Assembly (NCBI RefSeq): GCF_009846885.1
Contig: NZ_WUWM01000037.1
Location: 1-60,377 of the forward strand
Direction: 5' to 3'
Length of the DNA: 60,377 bases
Source: Paenibacillus puerhi
GTDB taxonomy: Bacteria > Bacillota > Bacilli > Paenibacillales > NBRC-103111
Shown here: positions 28,260-37,795 of the stretch, piece by piece
Layout of the letters: every line of letters begins with the position of its first letter
Numbering within the stretch: the stretch's first letter is position 1
Notes under the pieces: generated by a model
Databases searched by the model: none
The model's input: only the letters and a program-made list of their open reading frames with translations
What the model was told of the DNA's origin: nothing
Translations under genes and position numbers: made by a program

Positions 28260-29777
28260 CTAGACGCCATCGCTTTTCTGAACTTTTTTTGCTTCCTGCC
28301 ATAGATCTTCCATCTCCTGCAGGTCGGTATGCTCCCACTTCTTGCCTTGCTCCTGAAGCCTCTGTTCGATGTAGCCGAAACGCCTGGAGAACTTACGGTT
28401 GGCATCGGCCATCGCTTCTTCAGGCTCGACCTTCAGGAAGCGGGCCAGATTGACGACGGCAAAGAGCAGGTCGCCCAGCTCCTCCTGCTGCTCGGCACGG
28501 CCCAGATGGCGGATCGCCTCCTTGACCTCCTCCAGCTCGGATTCTACGACAGGGAGCACTTCGTCCAGGGTTTTCCAGTCGAAGCCGACGGCTGCGGCTT
28601 TTTTCTGAAGCTTATACGCCTTCAGCAAGCCGGGCAGGTCGCGCGGAACTCCGGCGAGCACTGGCTGCTTCTCGGGATCGATGCCTTTGCGGCGCTTCTC
28701 TTCTTCCTTAATCTGCTGCCAGTTGCTGAGCGCCTCGTCCGCATTCTCGGCCAGCTCCGTGCCAAACACATGGGGATGCCGGCGAATCAGCTTCTCATTC
28801 AGCTCGGCGATCACGTCGAATACCGTGAAGGAGCCTTCATCCGCCTCGATCTGGGCGTGCAGCATCACCTGCAGCAGCAGATCGCCGAGCTCCTCGCGCA
28901 GATGATCCGGATCATCCTCGTCGATTGTCTCCAGCACCTCGTATGCCTCTTCGATCAGGTTGCGGCGCAGCGACTGGTGGGTCTGCTCACGGTCCCACGG
29001 GCAGCCCTCGGGGCTGCGCAGGATAGCGACAATTTCATGCAGCCGGGCAAAGGTCCGCTTGCGCACGCTCTCGCTCTCCGTACGCGGCACCCAAACGAGC
29101 GACAGGTTGCCGAAGCCCTCGACCCGGTCCAGCTCATAGAGCGGCACCTCGCGCACCCGCTCCTCGCCAGCGACGCCCAGCGCATGACCGACCGTAACCG
29201 GGTAGTCGTCCGGATACAGCTCCATAAGCGTCAGCTTGACGTCAGAGGCCGTAAAGGAGTCATACACCTGCCCGATCAGCGTATGCAAGCCGGGGTTCAG
29301 GTCGTAGGCGGACAGCGAGGTTCCATCCAGCAGTTGAAACCCTTCGATCGGATCGAAGCCCAGGCGGAGAAATGCCTGATCCAGGAAGCTCTCCCCGCCC
29401 AGCAGCGTCAGCAGGATGCCCTCGCCTGCGCAGCGCTCGCGCAGCAGCTGGACCGTACGCTCGGCTACCATCGGGTGCCCCGGCACGGCGTACAGCAGCT
29501 CGCCCGCTTCCGGCTGCCGGGCCTTGGCGATTAATTCGTCCGCGATCGCCTCATATACATCCTCAAACCGGTCGTTCGTCTCGTAGATCGCATCGAACGA
29601 CTCGTAACGGATGCCATGATGGTCCAGCATCGAAACCACCGGATGCTCCTTGGTGCGCAAGTAAAGCGCGCCCCCTCGGTTGCCGGCCCCTTCCAGCTTG
29701 CGCCAGGCCCCGAGCGTCAATTGGGCTTCGTCGCCGGTACCTAGTCCGATGACGGTAATTTGCGGTTGTGCACTCAT
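28260..29777 (-). CDS. mazG: MazG family nucleotide pyrophosphohydrolase fused to SAM methyltransferase-like domain (YabN)
   Basis: Two parts: residues about 1-220 match the tetrapyrrole methylase fold (ITVIGLGTGDEAQLTLGAW, AVPGHPMVAE) and about 250-500 contain MazG domains (EGCPWDREQTHQSLRRNL, then LIEEAYEVLE and the acidic HLREELGDLLLQV motif, plus a second copy near LEEVKEAIR). The MazG part should hydrolyse aberrant NTPs to NMP and PPi; the methylase-like part has no proven substrate. At 505 residues it matches YabN. It starts 48 bp after yabM. Confidence 0.94.
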   Translation of the reverse strand: MSAQPQITVIGLGTGDEAQLTLGAWRKLEGAGNRGGALYLRTKEHPVVSMLDHHGIRYESFDAIYETNDRFEDVYEAIADELIAKARQPEAGELLYAVPGHPMVAERTVQLLRERCAGEGILLTLLGGESFLDQAFLRLGFDPIEGFQLLDGTSLSAYDLNPGLHTLIGQVYDSFTASDVKLTLMELYPDDYPVTVGHALGVAGEERVREVPLYELDRVEGFGNLSLVWVPRTESESVRKRTFARLHEIVAILRSPEGCPWDREQTHQSLRRNLIEEAYEVLETIDEDDPDHLREELGDLLLQVMLHAQIEADEGSFTVFDVIAELNEKLIRRHPHVFGTELAENADEALSNWQQIKEEEKRRKGIDPEKQPVLAGVPRDLPGLLKAYKLQKKAAAVGFDWKTLDEVLPVVESELEEVKEAIRHLGRAEQQEELGDLLFAVVNLARFLKVEPEEAMADANRKFSRRFGYIEQRLQEQGKKWEHTDLQEMEDLWQEAKKVQKSDGV

Positions 29778-29825
29778 CGTAAAGCCATCCTCCTTCGGGT
29801 ATGATGGATCAAGCGGGACTCGCCG

Positions 29826-31655
29826 CTAGCGCAGCAGTCCCAGCCGCCGGAGCCGCTCCAGCGGCTTGCCGCGCAGCTGCGGCACGAGCTCCAGGTCGCG
29901 CGCGGTGAAGACGCGCAGCGCCAGCAGCGCGAGCGCATAGACGAGCGCGCCCACGGCGACGCCGACGAGCGCGGTGACCGCGGCCAGCCCCCGCGAGGGG
30001 ATGGCCATAGCGAGCGGGAGCTGCGCGAGCAGCGGCGCAGCGCCGTGCGTCACGGCCAGCAGGCTGGCGGTCATGGCCCCGATGCCCAGCAGCGGGGCTA
30101 GGACCGCGCGGCCGCGCGGGGCCGCGATGCGGGCGGCGCGCAGCGCATGCGCAAGCGTGAGCGCCGCCGCCAGCCCGAAGGCGGCGACGGCGGCCCAGGC
30201 CGCGCCGTCGATGCCATAGCGCGGCACGAGCGCAGCGTTGCCCGCCAGCTTGGCAAGCGCGGCCGCGAATAGGTAGACGGCCGGGGCGCGCACCGCGCCA
30301 AGGCCTTGCAGCACGCTGCCCGCAACCAGCTGAACCACCGTCAGCACGGCGGTGAAGGAGAGCACCCGCATCGCCGATGTCCCGACCGTGGTGCGGTAAA
30401 ACATCAAGTTCAGCGGCTCCGCCAGCAGCGCCAAGCCGAACGAGGCCGCCAGCCCGACCAGCAGCGTCACTCTCAGCGCGTAAGCAGCCCGGCTGCGCAC
30501 CGCCTCCAGATCGCCCCGGTGCGAGGCTTCGGCGAGGGCCGGAACAAGCGCTGCCGACATCGAGGCGGCAACCATCGCGACCAGCTGAACCAGGGGCTGT
30601 CCATGGTGATATAGGCCATATTGGTATAAAGCCCTAGTCTCATCCAGCCCGCCGATGCCAAGCAGCCGGGGCAGGGTGAACGCATCGACCAGCCCCAGAA
30701 CAGGGACGGCGAGCGAGCCAAGGCAGACCGGCAGCGCGTACGCGGCCAGCTTCTTCGCCAGCTCCCAGTCCCCTAGCCTGCGCCGTTCTCCGTTAGCCGG
30801 CCGGCGGATATCTTCCGCCCGGCGCGGGCCTGACCCGTGCATACGTCCCCGGCGTGCCTTGCGCCAATACACGAGCATAACGGCCAGCCCGGCCAAAGCG
30901 CCGGCGACGGAGCCGAATGTCGCCCCGGCCGCAATCGCCTCCGGCGAGCTCCCGAGGCCGAGCAGCAGGAACAACAGCGCCAGCATGGTTGCGACGCGTA
31001 CCGTCTGCTCCACAACCTGCGACCAGGCTGTCGGAGCCATGAGACCCATCCCCTGAAAGTAGCCGCGCAGCGCGGACATGAGCGGGACAACGAGCAGAGC
31101 GAACGATACGCTCCTTATCGCCATCGCTGCGGGAGCGGCGCCCATCCAGCCGGCGATCCGTTCCGCGCCCAGGTATAGGCCGGCGAAGGCAGCCAGCCCG
31201 GTAGCCAGCAGCACAAGCGAAGAGACGCGCAGTACCTGTCTTGCTTCTTCATCCCTGCCCTCGACCGCATACTCGGATACAAACTTGGAGACGACCAGCG
31301 GGAACCCGGCTGTCGCCAGAAACAGAATCAGCGTGTAGAGCGGGTATACGGTGTTGTACATGCCGAATACCACATCGCCCGCCATGTTCTGCAGCGGAAT
31401 CTTCTGCAGCGTACCGAGCAGCTTGGACACGAGCGCCGCGATCCCCAGAAGCGCAGCTCCCTGCAGCAGAGCCGAGGCGGCAGCTTGCCCGCCAGGCGAA
31501 CTATCGTCGCTAACCTGTCTAACCCCGCCTTGCTCTATCCCTTCTACGCCCGCCTTCATGCCGGTTGCCCCGCCGTTGTTCCCTCTTGTCGTGCCGTCCT
31601 CTACCTGCTGAGCGTGCCAGTCCCCTGATCCCTGCTCCTTCGCGCCTTCCCTCAT
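29826..31655 (-). CDS. yabM: Polysaccharide/lipid flippase, YabM (SpoVB-like) family
   Basis: A 609-residue MATE/MVF-superfamily membrane protein with about 14 hydrophobic helices from residue 58 on, and a polar central loop rich in Arg (about 270-295). The first 57 residues are hydrophilic, Gly/Gln-rich and unlike the family, so the true start may be a later ATG (near MKAGVEG); the annotated ATG has GGGGG 10 nt upstream. Substrate unknown; relatives flip wall or lipid-linked precursors. The coding sequence is visibly more GC-rich at its 3' end. Confidence 0.87.
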   Translation of the reverse strand: MREGAKEQGSGDWHAQQVEDGTTRGNNGGATGMKAGVEGIEQGGVRQVSDDSSPGGQAAASALLQGAALLGIAALVSKLLGTLQKIPLQNMAGDVVFGMYNTVYPLYTLILFLATAGFPLVVSKFVSEYAVEGRDEEARQVLRVSSLVLLATGLAAFAGLYLGAERIAGWMGAAPAAMAIRSVSFALLVVPLMSALRGYFQGMGLMAPTAWSQVVEQTVRVATMLALLFLLLGLGSSPEAIAAGATFGSVAGALAGLAVMLVYWRKARRGRMHGSGPRRAEDIRRPANGERRRLGDWELAKKLAAYALPVCLGSLAVPVLGLVDAFTLPRLLGIGGLDETRALYQYGLYHHGQPLVQLVAMVAASMSAALVPALAEASHRGDLEAVRSRAAYALRVTLLVGLAASFGLALLAEPLNLMFYRTTVGTSAMRVLSFTAVLTVVQLVAGSVLQGLGAVRAPAVYLFAAALAKLAGNAALVPRYGIDGAAWAAVAAFGLAAALTLAHALRAARIAAPRGRAVLAPLLGIGAMTASLLAVTHGAAPLLAQLPLAMAIPSRGLAAVTALVGVAVGALVYALALLALRVFTARDLELVPQLRGKPLERLRRLGLLR

Positions 31656-31705
31656 CCTGCTGTGTGCCCCCTGTATGTTACCGTCCGTGTCTATCGATCG
31701 CCTAC

Positions 31706-31735
31706 ATTATACCGCAGGACACCGGTATTTACCAA
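31706..31735 (-). promoter_or_regulatory. Promoter candidate for yabM
   Basis: The -35 TTGGTA (31730-31735), 18-bp spacer and perfect -10 TATAAT (31706-31711) lie between the spoVT terminator and yabM. Confidence 0.65.
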
Positions 31736-31787
31736 AAATTCGCCGTCCTGCCCGGAATTTCAGATCTCGTAAGCTGCCTGAACGACA

Positions 31788-31820
31788 AAAAGGCCTCCTG
31801 TCTTCTCCCCAGCAGGAGGC
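31788..31820 (-). terminator. Terminator of spoVT
   Basis: An 8-bp stem GCCTCCTG/CAGGAGGC with a 12-nt loop is followed by CTTTTTG on the minus strand. Confidence 0.87.
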
Positions 31821-31881
31821 AGTCAGGAAGCTTGTTGTCGCACCAAGGCATAACCGGAGCGTTTGTTCATAGACAGAGCTC

Positions 31882-32424
31882 TTATTGCTCCATCTGCTTG
31901 GCCAGAAAGCCTGCTGCCGTCTCGGCCATCTTCAATTCCATTTGACCCATCTTAAGGTTTTCATCCTTCGTCAACAGAATCACCGATCCGATCGGATCTC
32001 CGCCAGCCACGATTGGAGCGATAACATAAGAGCCGTACGTATCCGGAGCATCCTTGCATACCTCATAAGAGCCGGCCTCGCTTTCCATCGAAGCCTTGCG
32101 ATTCTCCATACACGATTCGACCAGGGAGCCGATCGATTTTTCAAGATAATCCTTCTTCGAGCCACCGGCAACGGCGATTATCGTATCCCGGTCCGTAATC
32201 ATAATCAGATGATTCGTGCTTTCAAATAGCGATTCGGCATATTCCTTAGCGAAATCCCCAAGTTCGCCGATAGGGGAATACTTCTTGAGAATAACTTCTC
32301 CGTCACGGTCCACAAAAATTTCCAGTGGGTCCCCTTCCCGGATACGCAGGGTACGACGAATCTCTTTCGGAATCACAACCCTGCCAAGATCGTCGATACG
32401 ACGAACGATTCCAGTTGCTTTCAT
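31882..32424 (-). CDS. spoVT: Stage V sporulation protein T
   Basis: An AbrB-family regulator of late forespore (sigma-G) genes. The 180 residues comprise an N-terminal swapped-hairpin AbrB domain (MKATGIVRRIDDLGRVVIPKEIRRTLRI) and a GAF-like sensor domain (about 55-178). A sigma-G-type promoter stands about 85 bp upstream. It shares the AbrB core with abrB at 51674, which lacks the GAF part. Confidence 0.97.
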   Translation of the reverse strand: MKATGIVRRIDDLGRVVIPKEIRRTLRIREGDPLEIFVDRDGEVILKKYSPIGELGDFAKEYAESLFESTNHLIMITDRDTIIAVAGGSKKDYLEKSIGSLVESCMENRKASMESEAGSYEVCKDAPDTYGSYVIAPIVAGGDPIGSVILLTKDENLKMGQMELKMAETAAGFLAKQMEQ

Positions 32425-32510
32425 AATTCTAGATGCCTCGCTTTCCTTGAGGAATGTAAACCAATCTGGATGACCCTGTTATATACGCATGGAGGGAATT
32501 CGACTGACCC

Positions 32511-32541
32511 TAGTATTCTTCGATCCCCTGAGGGTTATGCA
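32511..32541 (-). promoter_or_regulatory. Sigma-G-type promoter of spoVT
   Basis: TGCATA (32536-32541), an 18-bp spacer and AATACTA (32511-32517) match the forespore consensus (GYATA, 17-18 bp, CATACTA) with one -10 mismatch. B. subtilis spoVT is a known sigma-G gene. Confidence 0.7.
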
Positions 32542-32624
32542 TCAGACGCTTCTCTCGGGCGGCCGCCCTGCCTCATCCTAGGTAATGGCTATGTATGGCC
32601 CGCCGCTGTTTTCATTATGTCCCA

Positions 32625-32666
32625 AATAAAAGAAAACAAAACAGGATGCCCCTTGGGGCACCCTGG
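32625..32666 (-). terminator. Terminator of the mfd-prsA unit
   Basis: The stem CAGGGTGCCCC/GGGGCATCCTG is followed by TTTTGTTTTCTTTTA on the minus strand. Confidence 0.92.
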
Positions 32667-32672
32667 AAATTG

Positions 32673-33761
32673 TTACTTCTTTTCTTCGGTTTTCGGCGCT
32701 TCCGCCGCTGGCGCTTCCGTCTTCGGCTCCTCAGCCTTAGGCAAGTTATTGGTCTGAATCAGCCCTGGCAGTTCCTTCTCCAGGAAATTATAAATCTTTT
32801 CTTGCGCCGCCTCCGAACGGAGCCCTTCCTTGGCTTCATCGAACGTCTTGGCGCTGCGCGACTCGACCTTCATGACATGATAGCCGTAAGAAGTTTCAAC
32901 CGGATCGCTGATCTGATTGAGCGGCAGCTCTACCGCAGCTTTCTTGAACTCAGGCACCCATTGGGAAACCTCAACGTTCTCATACTTGCCGCCTGCATCC
33001 TTGGAGCCCGGATCATCGGAGAATTCTTTCGCAAGCGCGTCAAAATCTCCGCCGGCCTTGAGCTTATCCTGAACTTCTTTCGCTTTCTTCAGCGCGTCCT
33101 CTTTGCTGCGCGTCTCTGCGCCGGTCGCCGCGTCCGTCGTACCGACCAAAATATGGCGGACCGTCGCCGTCGTATACACAGCTGGATCCTGTGCCAACCT
33201 CTCATCGTAAGCCTTCTTCATTTCATCATCCGTTACCTGCTTCTCGGCCGAGACGATAGCAACCAGACTGCTGCCGATAAAGTCCTGAACATCCTGCTCC
33301 GATACATTATTATCTTTAAGAGCCTTCTCCAAGCCGCCTTCCTGCATGCCCAGATAGGTTTTAATTTGTTCCATTTGCTCTTTGGCCTGCTTGTCTGCTT
33401 CGGCTTTCGCCCCGGCATCCGCACGGGAACCGAGAATCTTGAAGGCAAGCAGCTGGTTCATTATATCCTGCTGGAATGCCGGGTCTGTCTTAAACTGCGC
33501 GTATTGCGGGTAAAACAGCATGTTGATATTGACGAACTTGTCAAATTCGCCGCGCGCGATGCTGCCATCCTTATAAGTTACGAGCACATCGGCTGGATTC
33601 CCCGTCGATGTATTCGCAGGCGTCTCCGTCCCCGCTGCCGGCGCCGCAGGCGCCTCTTCCTTCTTGCCGCATCCCGCGGCGAGCCCCGCTACCAGCACGA
33701 GCGACATCATCGCTGCGGCCAGAGTGCGGTACGATTTCTTTTTATTTTTATTTTGCTGCAT
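32673..33761 (-). CDS. prsA: Foldase lipoprotein PrsA
   Basis: An extracytoplasmic peptidyl-prolyl isomerase aiding folding of exported proteins. The signal peptide ends in the lipobox LAAGC with lipidated Cys31. A SurA-like region follows, then a parvulin domain (about 195-290) with VRHILVGT and DDPGSKDAGGKYENVEVSQWVPEF. The tail is Pro/Glu/Ala-rich. It overlaps the end of mfd by 14 bp and shares its transcript. Confidence 0.94.
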   Translation of the reverse strand: MQQNKNKKKSYRTLAAAMMSLVLVAGLAAGCGKKEEAPAAPAAGTETPANTSTGNPADVLVTYKDGSIARGEFDKFVNINMLFYPQYAQFKTDPAFQQDIMNQLLAFKILGSRADAGAKAEADKQAKEQMEQIKTYLGMQEGGLEKALKDNNVSEQDVQDFIGSSLVAIVSAEKQVTDDEMKKAYDERLAQDPAVYTTATVRHILVGTTDAATGAETRSKEDALKKAKEVQDKLKAGGDFDALAKEFSDDPGSKDAGGKYENVEVSQWVPEFKKAAVELPLNQISDPVETSYGYHVMKVESRSAKTFDEAKEGLRSEAAQEKIYNFLEKELPGLIQTNNLPKAEEPKTEAPAAEAPKTEEKK

Positions 33762-36700
33762 TTTGCAGTTCTCCCTTCGATTTCAGCGCACGCTTGTATT
33801 GTACCAGAAAACGCTCCAACAAATCGATGGATTGTTCTGGCGTCAGTCCCTTGCCCTTCGTCTCGATCGTCATATTCGATCCCGTCATCAGCCTTACGCG
33901 ATTCTCGAACTCTTGAGCAAGCTTGCCCCACGCCGCCGTATCGAGGTTGTTTTTGTGCTCCGCATGAATCCGAAGCTCGTAATCCAGTCCTTTCTGCGCA
34001 ATCGTCTCGATGCCGTATATCGCCCCGTACACCTTGAGACGTGCGGCTCGCAGCAGATTATGCACCGCATCCGGCAGGTCGCCGAACCGGTCGACCAGCT
34101 CGTCATGCAGCTCTGCTGCTTCTTCCAGCGATTGGACGGCAGCCACCTTCTTGTAGATCTCGATCTTCTGCACGCTGTCGTAAATATAATCGCCCGGAAT
34201 ATAAGCATCCAGTTGAATGTCCAGCGTAGTAGACCAAGCCTTGACCTCGGCCGCTACATCGCCGCCAATCTCCTTCTTCCGCTTGTTGACCTCCTCGGCC
34301 AGCATCTGCGAATACAGGTCGAAGCCGACCGACGCAATAAAGCCATGCTGCTCAGCGCCGAGCAGGTTGCCGGCCCCGCGTATGGACAAGTCCCTCATGG
34401 CAATTTTAAACCCTGACCCGAGTTCTGTAAACTCCTTGATGGCCTGCAGACGCTTCTCCGCCACCTCCGTCAGCACTTTGTCACGCTGATACGTGAAGTA
34501 GGCATAAGCGATCCGGTTCGAGCGGCCCACCCGGCCGCGGAGCTGATACAGCTGGGAGAGACCCATCTTATCGGCATCATGGACGATCAGCGTGTTGACA
34601 TTCGGAATGTCCACGCCGGTCTCGATGATGCTCGTGCTGACCAGCACGTCGTATTCTCCGTCAAGGAAGTCCAGGATGGTCTTCTCCAGCTCTTGCTCCG
34701 ACATCTGGCCATGGGCTACCGTCACCCGCGCATCCGGCACGAGCATGGAAATCTGCTCCGCCATCTGGGTGATGCCCTGCACGCGGTTGAACAAGTAATA
34801 AACCTGCCCTTCCCGTGCGAGCTCGCGCTCGATAGCCTCGCGGACCAGCGAGGCGCTATATTCCACGACGTACGTTTGGACCGGGAATCGATTCTCCGGC
34901 GGCGTCTCAATGACAGACAAGTCCCGGACGCCGAGCATGGACATATGCAAGGTACGCGGAATCGGCGTAGCCGTCAGCGTTAGAACGTCGACATTCGTCT
35001 TCAGCCGCTTGAGCTTCTCCTTATGGGAGACGCCAAAGCGCTGCTCCTCGTCTACGATAAGGAGTCCGAGCTCCTTAAACTGGACATCCTTGGACAGCAG
35101 ACGATGAGTGCCGATGACGACATCTACGGTTCCCGCCTTGATCCCCTTCATCGTGTCCGTCTGTTCCTTCTTCGAGCGGAACCGACTGAGCACTTGAATA
35201 TTGAACGGATAGCCCGAGAAGCGCTCCCGGAACGTCTCATAATGCTGCTGCGCTAGGATCGTCGTCGGCACAAGCACAGCCACCTGCTTGCCGTCGATCG
35301 CCGCCTTGAAGGCAGCGCGGATCGCCACCTCGGTCTTGCCATAGCCTACGTCGCCGCACAGCAGTCGGTCCATCGGCCTTGGCCGTTCCATATCCTTCTT
35401 GATCTCTTCGATAGCACGAAGCTGATCGGCCGTCTCGTCGTAAGGAAACATGCCCTCGAACTCCTGCTGATACGCAGTGTCCTGACTGAATCCGTAGCCT
35501 GTCGTAGCCTGCCGTTCCGCATACAGCTTGATCAGATCGTCGGCGATGTCCTGGACAGCCGCACGCGCCTTGGTCTTGACGCGATTCCAGTCCGAGCCTC
35601 CGAGCTTATAGACCTTAGGCTCCTTGCCTTCCTCCGCGCCGACATATTTCTGAACATGATCGATCTGATCGATCGGTACGGAAAGCTTATCGCCTCCAGC
35701 GTACAAGATATGCAAATAATCCTTATGAATGCCGCCTACTTCCAGCGTGCCTATCCCTACAAATTTACCGATCCCGTGGTTGACGTGAACGACGTAATCC
35801 CCGACCTTAAGCTCCTGATAGCTCTTGATCCGCTCGGCGTTCTCGATCTTCTTATCTACCTTCCGGGCTTTACGCTGCTTCTGGGTGAACATCTCGCCTT
35901 CCGTAATGACCACAAGATGAATACCCGGCAGCTCGAAGCCCGTCTGCAGGCTTCCGTCTACAATCATCGGCTCGTCGATCTGGTAGTCGGCCAGCACCCG
36001 CTTCATCCGTTCGACGCGCTCTGGACCGCCAGCCAGCATCATAACCTTGACGCCGGATTTTTTCCAGCGCTCCATCTCGCTTTTCAGCAAGTTCATCTGA
36101 CCGTGGAAGTTCTGCATCACCCGGCTCATGAAATTGATTATATTTTGCGGGGTGGTATTCGGCACCTGACGTACGAACAAAGACACGTACAGGGTCGGGT
36201 AAGGCCTTTTATGCAGTAATGTCTCAAAGGATTTGGACAAGGTCAGCTGAGGCAGGCACTTGCCATCCGCCAGCGACGTGGTGACCCACTCCGCCTCGTC
36301 CTTCTCCAGCTGCCTGGCCGTCTCCAGAAGACGAGCAGGCTCGTCGACAAGCAGCACCGTATCCTTGGGCATGTAATCGAGCAGCGTCTGCTTGTCGGGA
36401 TACAGCAGTCCCATATACTTGAACACGCCCGGGAACAGCTGTCCCTGCCGCATCAGCTCGATCTCATGTCCGATGCCTTCAAGCAGTTTGTCCTTCGCCG
36501 TGCGGTCGGACATTTTCGCAAGCTGCTCCTGCAGCAGCTCGTAAGCGTGCTGTGCCGCCGATTGTAACCGGTTTCGGTCGATAACGATCTCACGGCACGG
36601 CATGATGTCCAGCCGCTCGAATTTGTCCATCGAGCGCTGGTCCGCGACATCGAAGGAACGGATCGAATCGACCTCCACATCAAACAGCTCAATACGGAAA

Positions 36701-37272
36701 GGATGAGGACTAGTCAGCGGAAACAAATCGACGATCCCGCCGCGGACGCTCATCTCTCCCTTTCTTTCCACTCGCTCCACACGCTCGTAACCGAATTCCA
36801 CGAGACGCCCGATCCATGCTTCGAGCTCCAGGGTTTGGCCTACCTCGACGGTCATCCGGGCGGCCGCGATGGACTCCTGCTGCGGGAGCAGTCTCCGCAT
36901 TCCCGCATACGGAACCACGACTATGCCGCGGAAGCCCGCTGCCAGCCGGGACAGCGCGTCAATGCGCTGGGCCAGCATCTCGGGGCTTGCAATGGCGGCC
37001 TCCGCCGCCAGCAGCTCCTGTGCCGGAAACAGCAGCACCTCCCCAGGAGGCATCAGCTCTTCCAGATCCTCGAACATTTTCTGTGCGGCAAACATATTGT
37101 GCGTCACGACAAAAAGCGGCTGACGCAGTTCCTCATACAGCGATGCCAGCATCACCTGCCGTGAAGAACCGGTCAGACCGGCTACCAACTGTTCTCTCAT
37201 GCCCGAACGGATGCCAGAGACGATGCTCTGGAATTCCGAATCGGCCGAGAATGCCTGTATTAACGCCTGCAA
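33748..37272 (-). CDS. mfd: Transcription-repair coupling factor Mfd
   Basis: Removes RNA polymerase stalled at lesions and recruits UvrA. The 1174-residue chain has an N-terminal UvrB-like module, the CarD-like polymerase-interaction domain (KVGDYVVHVNHGIGKFVGI near 490), an SF2 helicase core with Walker A GDVGYGKTEVAIRAA and box LLIVDEEQRFG, QLRGRVGRS and the C-terminal TRCF domain. TTG at 37272 is chosen: AGAGGGG lies 8 nt upstream, while the GTG nine bases earlier is too close. Confidence 0.96.
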   Translation of the reverse strand: MQALIQAFSADSEFQSIVSGIRSGMREQLVAGLTGSSRQVMLASLYEELRQPLFVVTHNMFAAQKMFEDLEELMPPGEVLLFPAQELLAAEAAIASPEMLAQRIDALSRLAAGFRGIVVVPYAGMRRLLPQQESIAAARMTVEVGQTLELEAWIGRLVEFGYERVERVERKGEMSVRGGIVDLFPLTSPHPFRIELFDVEVDSIRSFDVADQRSMDKFERLDIMPCREIVIDRNRLQSAAQHAYELLQEQLAKMSDRTAKDKLLEGIGHEIELMRQGQLFPGVFKYMGLLYPDKQTLLDYMPKDTVLLVDEPARLLETARQLEKDEAEWVTTSLADGKCLPQLTLSKSFETLLHKRPYPTLYVSLFVRQVPNTTPQNIINFMSRVMQNFHGQMNLLKSEMERWKKSGVKVMMLAGGPERVERMKRVLADYQIDEPMIVDGSLQTGFELPGIHLVVITEGEMFTQKQRKARKVDKKIENAERIKSYQELKVGDYVVHVNHGIGKFVGIGTLEVGGIHKDYLHILYAGGDKLSVPIDQIDHVQKYVGAEEGKEPKVYKLGGSDWNRVKTKARAAVQDIADDLIKLYAERQATTGYGFSQDTAYQQEFEGMFPYDETADQLRAIEEIKKDMERPRPMDRLLCGDVGYGKTEVAIRAAFKAAIDGKQVAVLVPTTILAQQHYETFRERFSGYPFNIQVLSRFRSKKEQTDTMKGIKAGTVDVVIGTHRLLSKDVQFKELGLLIVDEEQRFGVSHKEKLKRLKTNVDVLTLTATPIPRTLHMSMLGVRDLSVIETPPENRFPVQTYVVEYSASLVREAIERELAREGQVYYLFNRVQGITQMAEQISMLVPDARVTVAHGQMSEQELEKTILDFLDGEYDVLVSTSIIETGVDIPNVNTLIVHDADKMGLSQLYQLRGRVGRSNRIAYAYFTYQRDKVLTEVAEKRLQAIKEFTELGSGFKIAMRDLSIRGAGNLLGAEQHGFIASVGFDLYSQMLAEEVNKRKKEIGGDVAAEVKAWSTTLDIQLDAYIPGDYIYDSVQKIEIYKKVAAVQSLEEAAELHDELVDRFGDLPDAVHNLLRAARLKVYGAIYGIETIAQKGLDYELRIHAEHKNNLDTAAWGKLAQEFENRVRLMTGSNMTIETKGKGLTPEQSIDLLERFLVQYKRALKSKGELQNAAK

Positions 37273-37394
37273 CCAGGACACCCCTCTCAACCACGTCACA
37301 CCAAAATAACTCCGCAAAGTGTAGCCTCGGCCTCAGCTTTAGGTACCCGACAAGGTACAAGGTCCTTTGCCGCGACCCCAAAAATCCTTTACGT

Positions 37395-37428
37395 TAAAAA
37401 AAGCCTAGAGCGGTGAAGCGCTTTAGGC
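37395..37428 (-). terminator. Terminator of fin
   Basis: GCCTAAAGCG/CGCTCTAGGC is followed by seven T on the minus strand, between fin and mfd. Confidence 0.9.
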
Positions 37429-37472
37429 AGATCCACATAAGAAAAGCCGGATAGCCGAAATGCGAAAAGCCC

Positions 37473-37703
37473 CTATTGCAGAGGATTCGCGAGGAGCGAC
37501 AGCTCCGGATTGGCTTCCAGCGCTTCCTTGCAGTAATCGCAAACCACCTTGACGGTGATATCCCCATTAGGGTTATACGATATTATATCTCTCCGCTCCT
37601 CGGGGGTCAAGAAATGGAAGCCCAGCTGGAACTCGCTTGCTTCCCCTTGACGGATTTCTCCGATAAACGTTCGACAATGGCGGCATGTATACGTGACAGC
37701 CAT
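37473..37703 (-). CDS. fin: Anti-sigma-F factor Fin
   Basis: A 76-residue zinc-binding protein (YabK) with CRHC at residues 7-10 and CDYC near 56-59, and the family core FHFLTPEERRDIISYNPNGDI. Fin binds RNA polymerase and helps shift the forespore from sigma-F to sigma-G. A sigma-F-type promoter lies about 55 bp upstream. It sits between pth and mfd, the same place as in B. subtilis. Confidence 0.95.
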   Translation of the reverse strand: MAVTYTCRHCRTFIGEIRQGEASEFQLGFHFLTPEERRDIISYNPNGDITVKVVCDYCKEALEANPELSLLANPLQ

Positions 37704-37754
37704 AACCTATCCCTCCCTGGCGCTTTGCTTTCCACGCAAAGACTCGTATGGATT

Positions 37755-37783
37755 CAGTATGCCCAGCCCGAGAGGAGATTAGC
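37755..37783 (-). promoter_or_regulatory. Sigma-F-type promoter of fin
   Basis: GGGCATACTG (37755-37764) fits the sigma-F -10 element GGnnAnAMTR, and GCTAA (37779-37783) is a 4/5 match to the -35, 17 bp from CATACTG. The geometry is the same as at gin. Confidence 0.7.
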
Positions 37784-37795
37784 CGAAGGTACCGG

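Noticed and set aside
28329..29534. Long plus-strand open frame (about 400 codons) opposite mazG
   Set aside because: It mirrors mazG in the antisense frame, lacks a ribosome site and recognisable domain, and results from the codon bias of the real gene.
32595..34037. Plus-strand open frame of about 480 codons across prsA and the end of mfd
   Set aside because: Crosses a strong minus-strand terminator and two well-supported genes; composition is that of reverse-complement coding.
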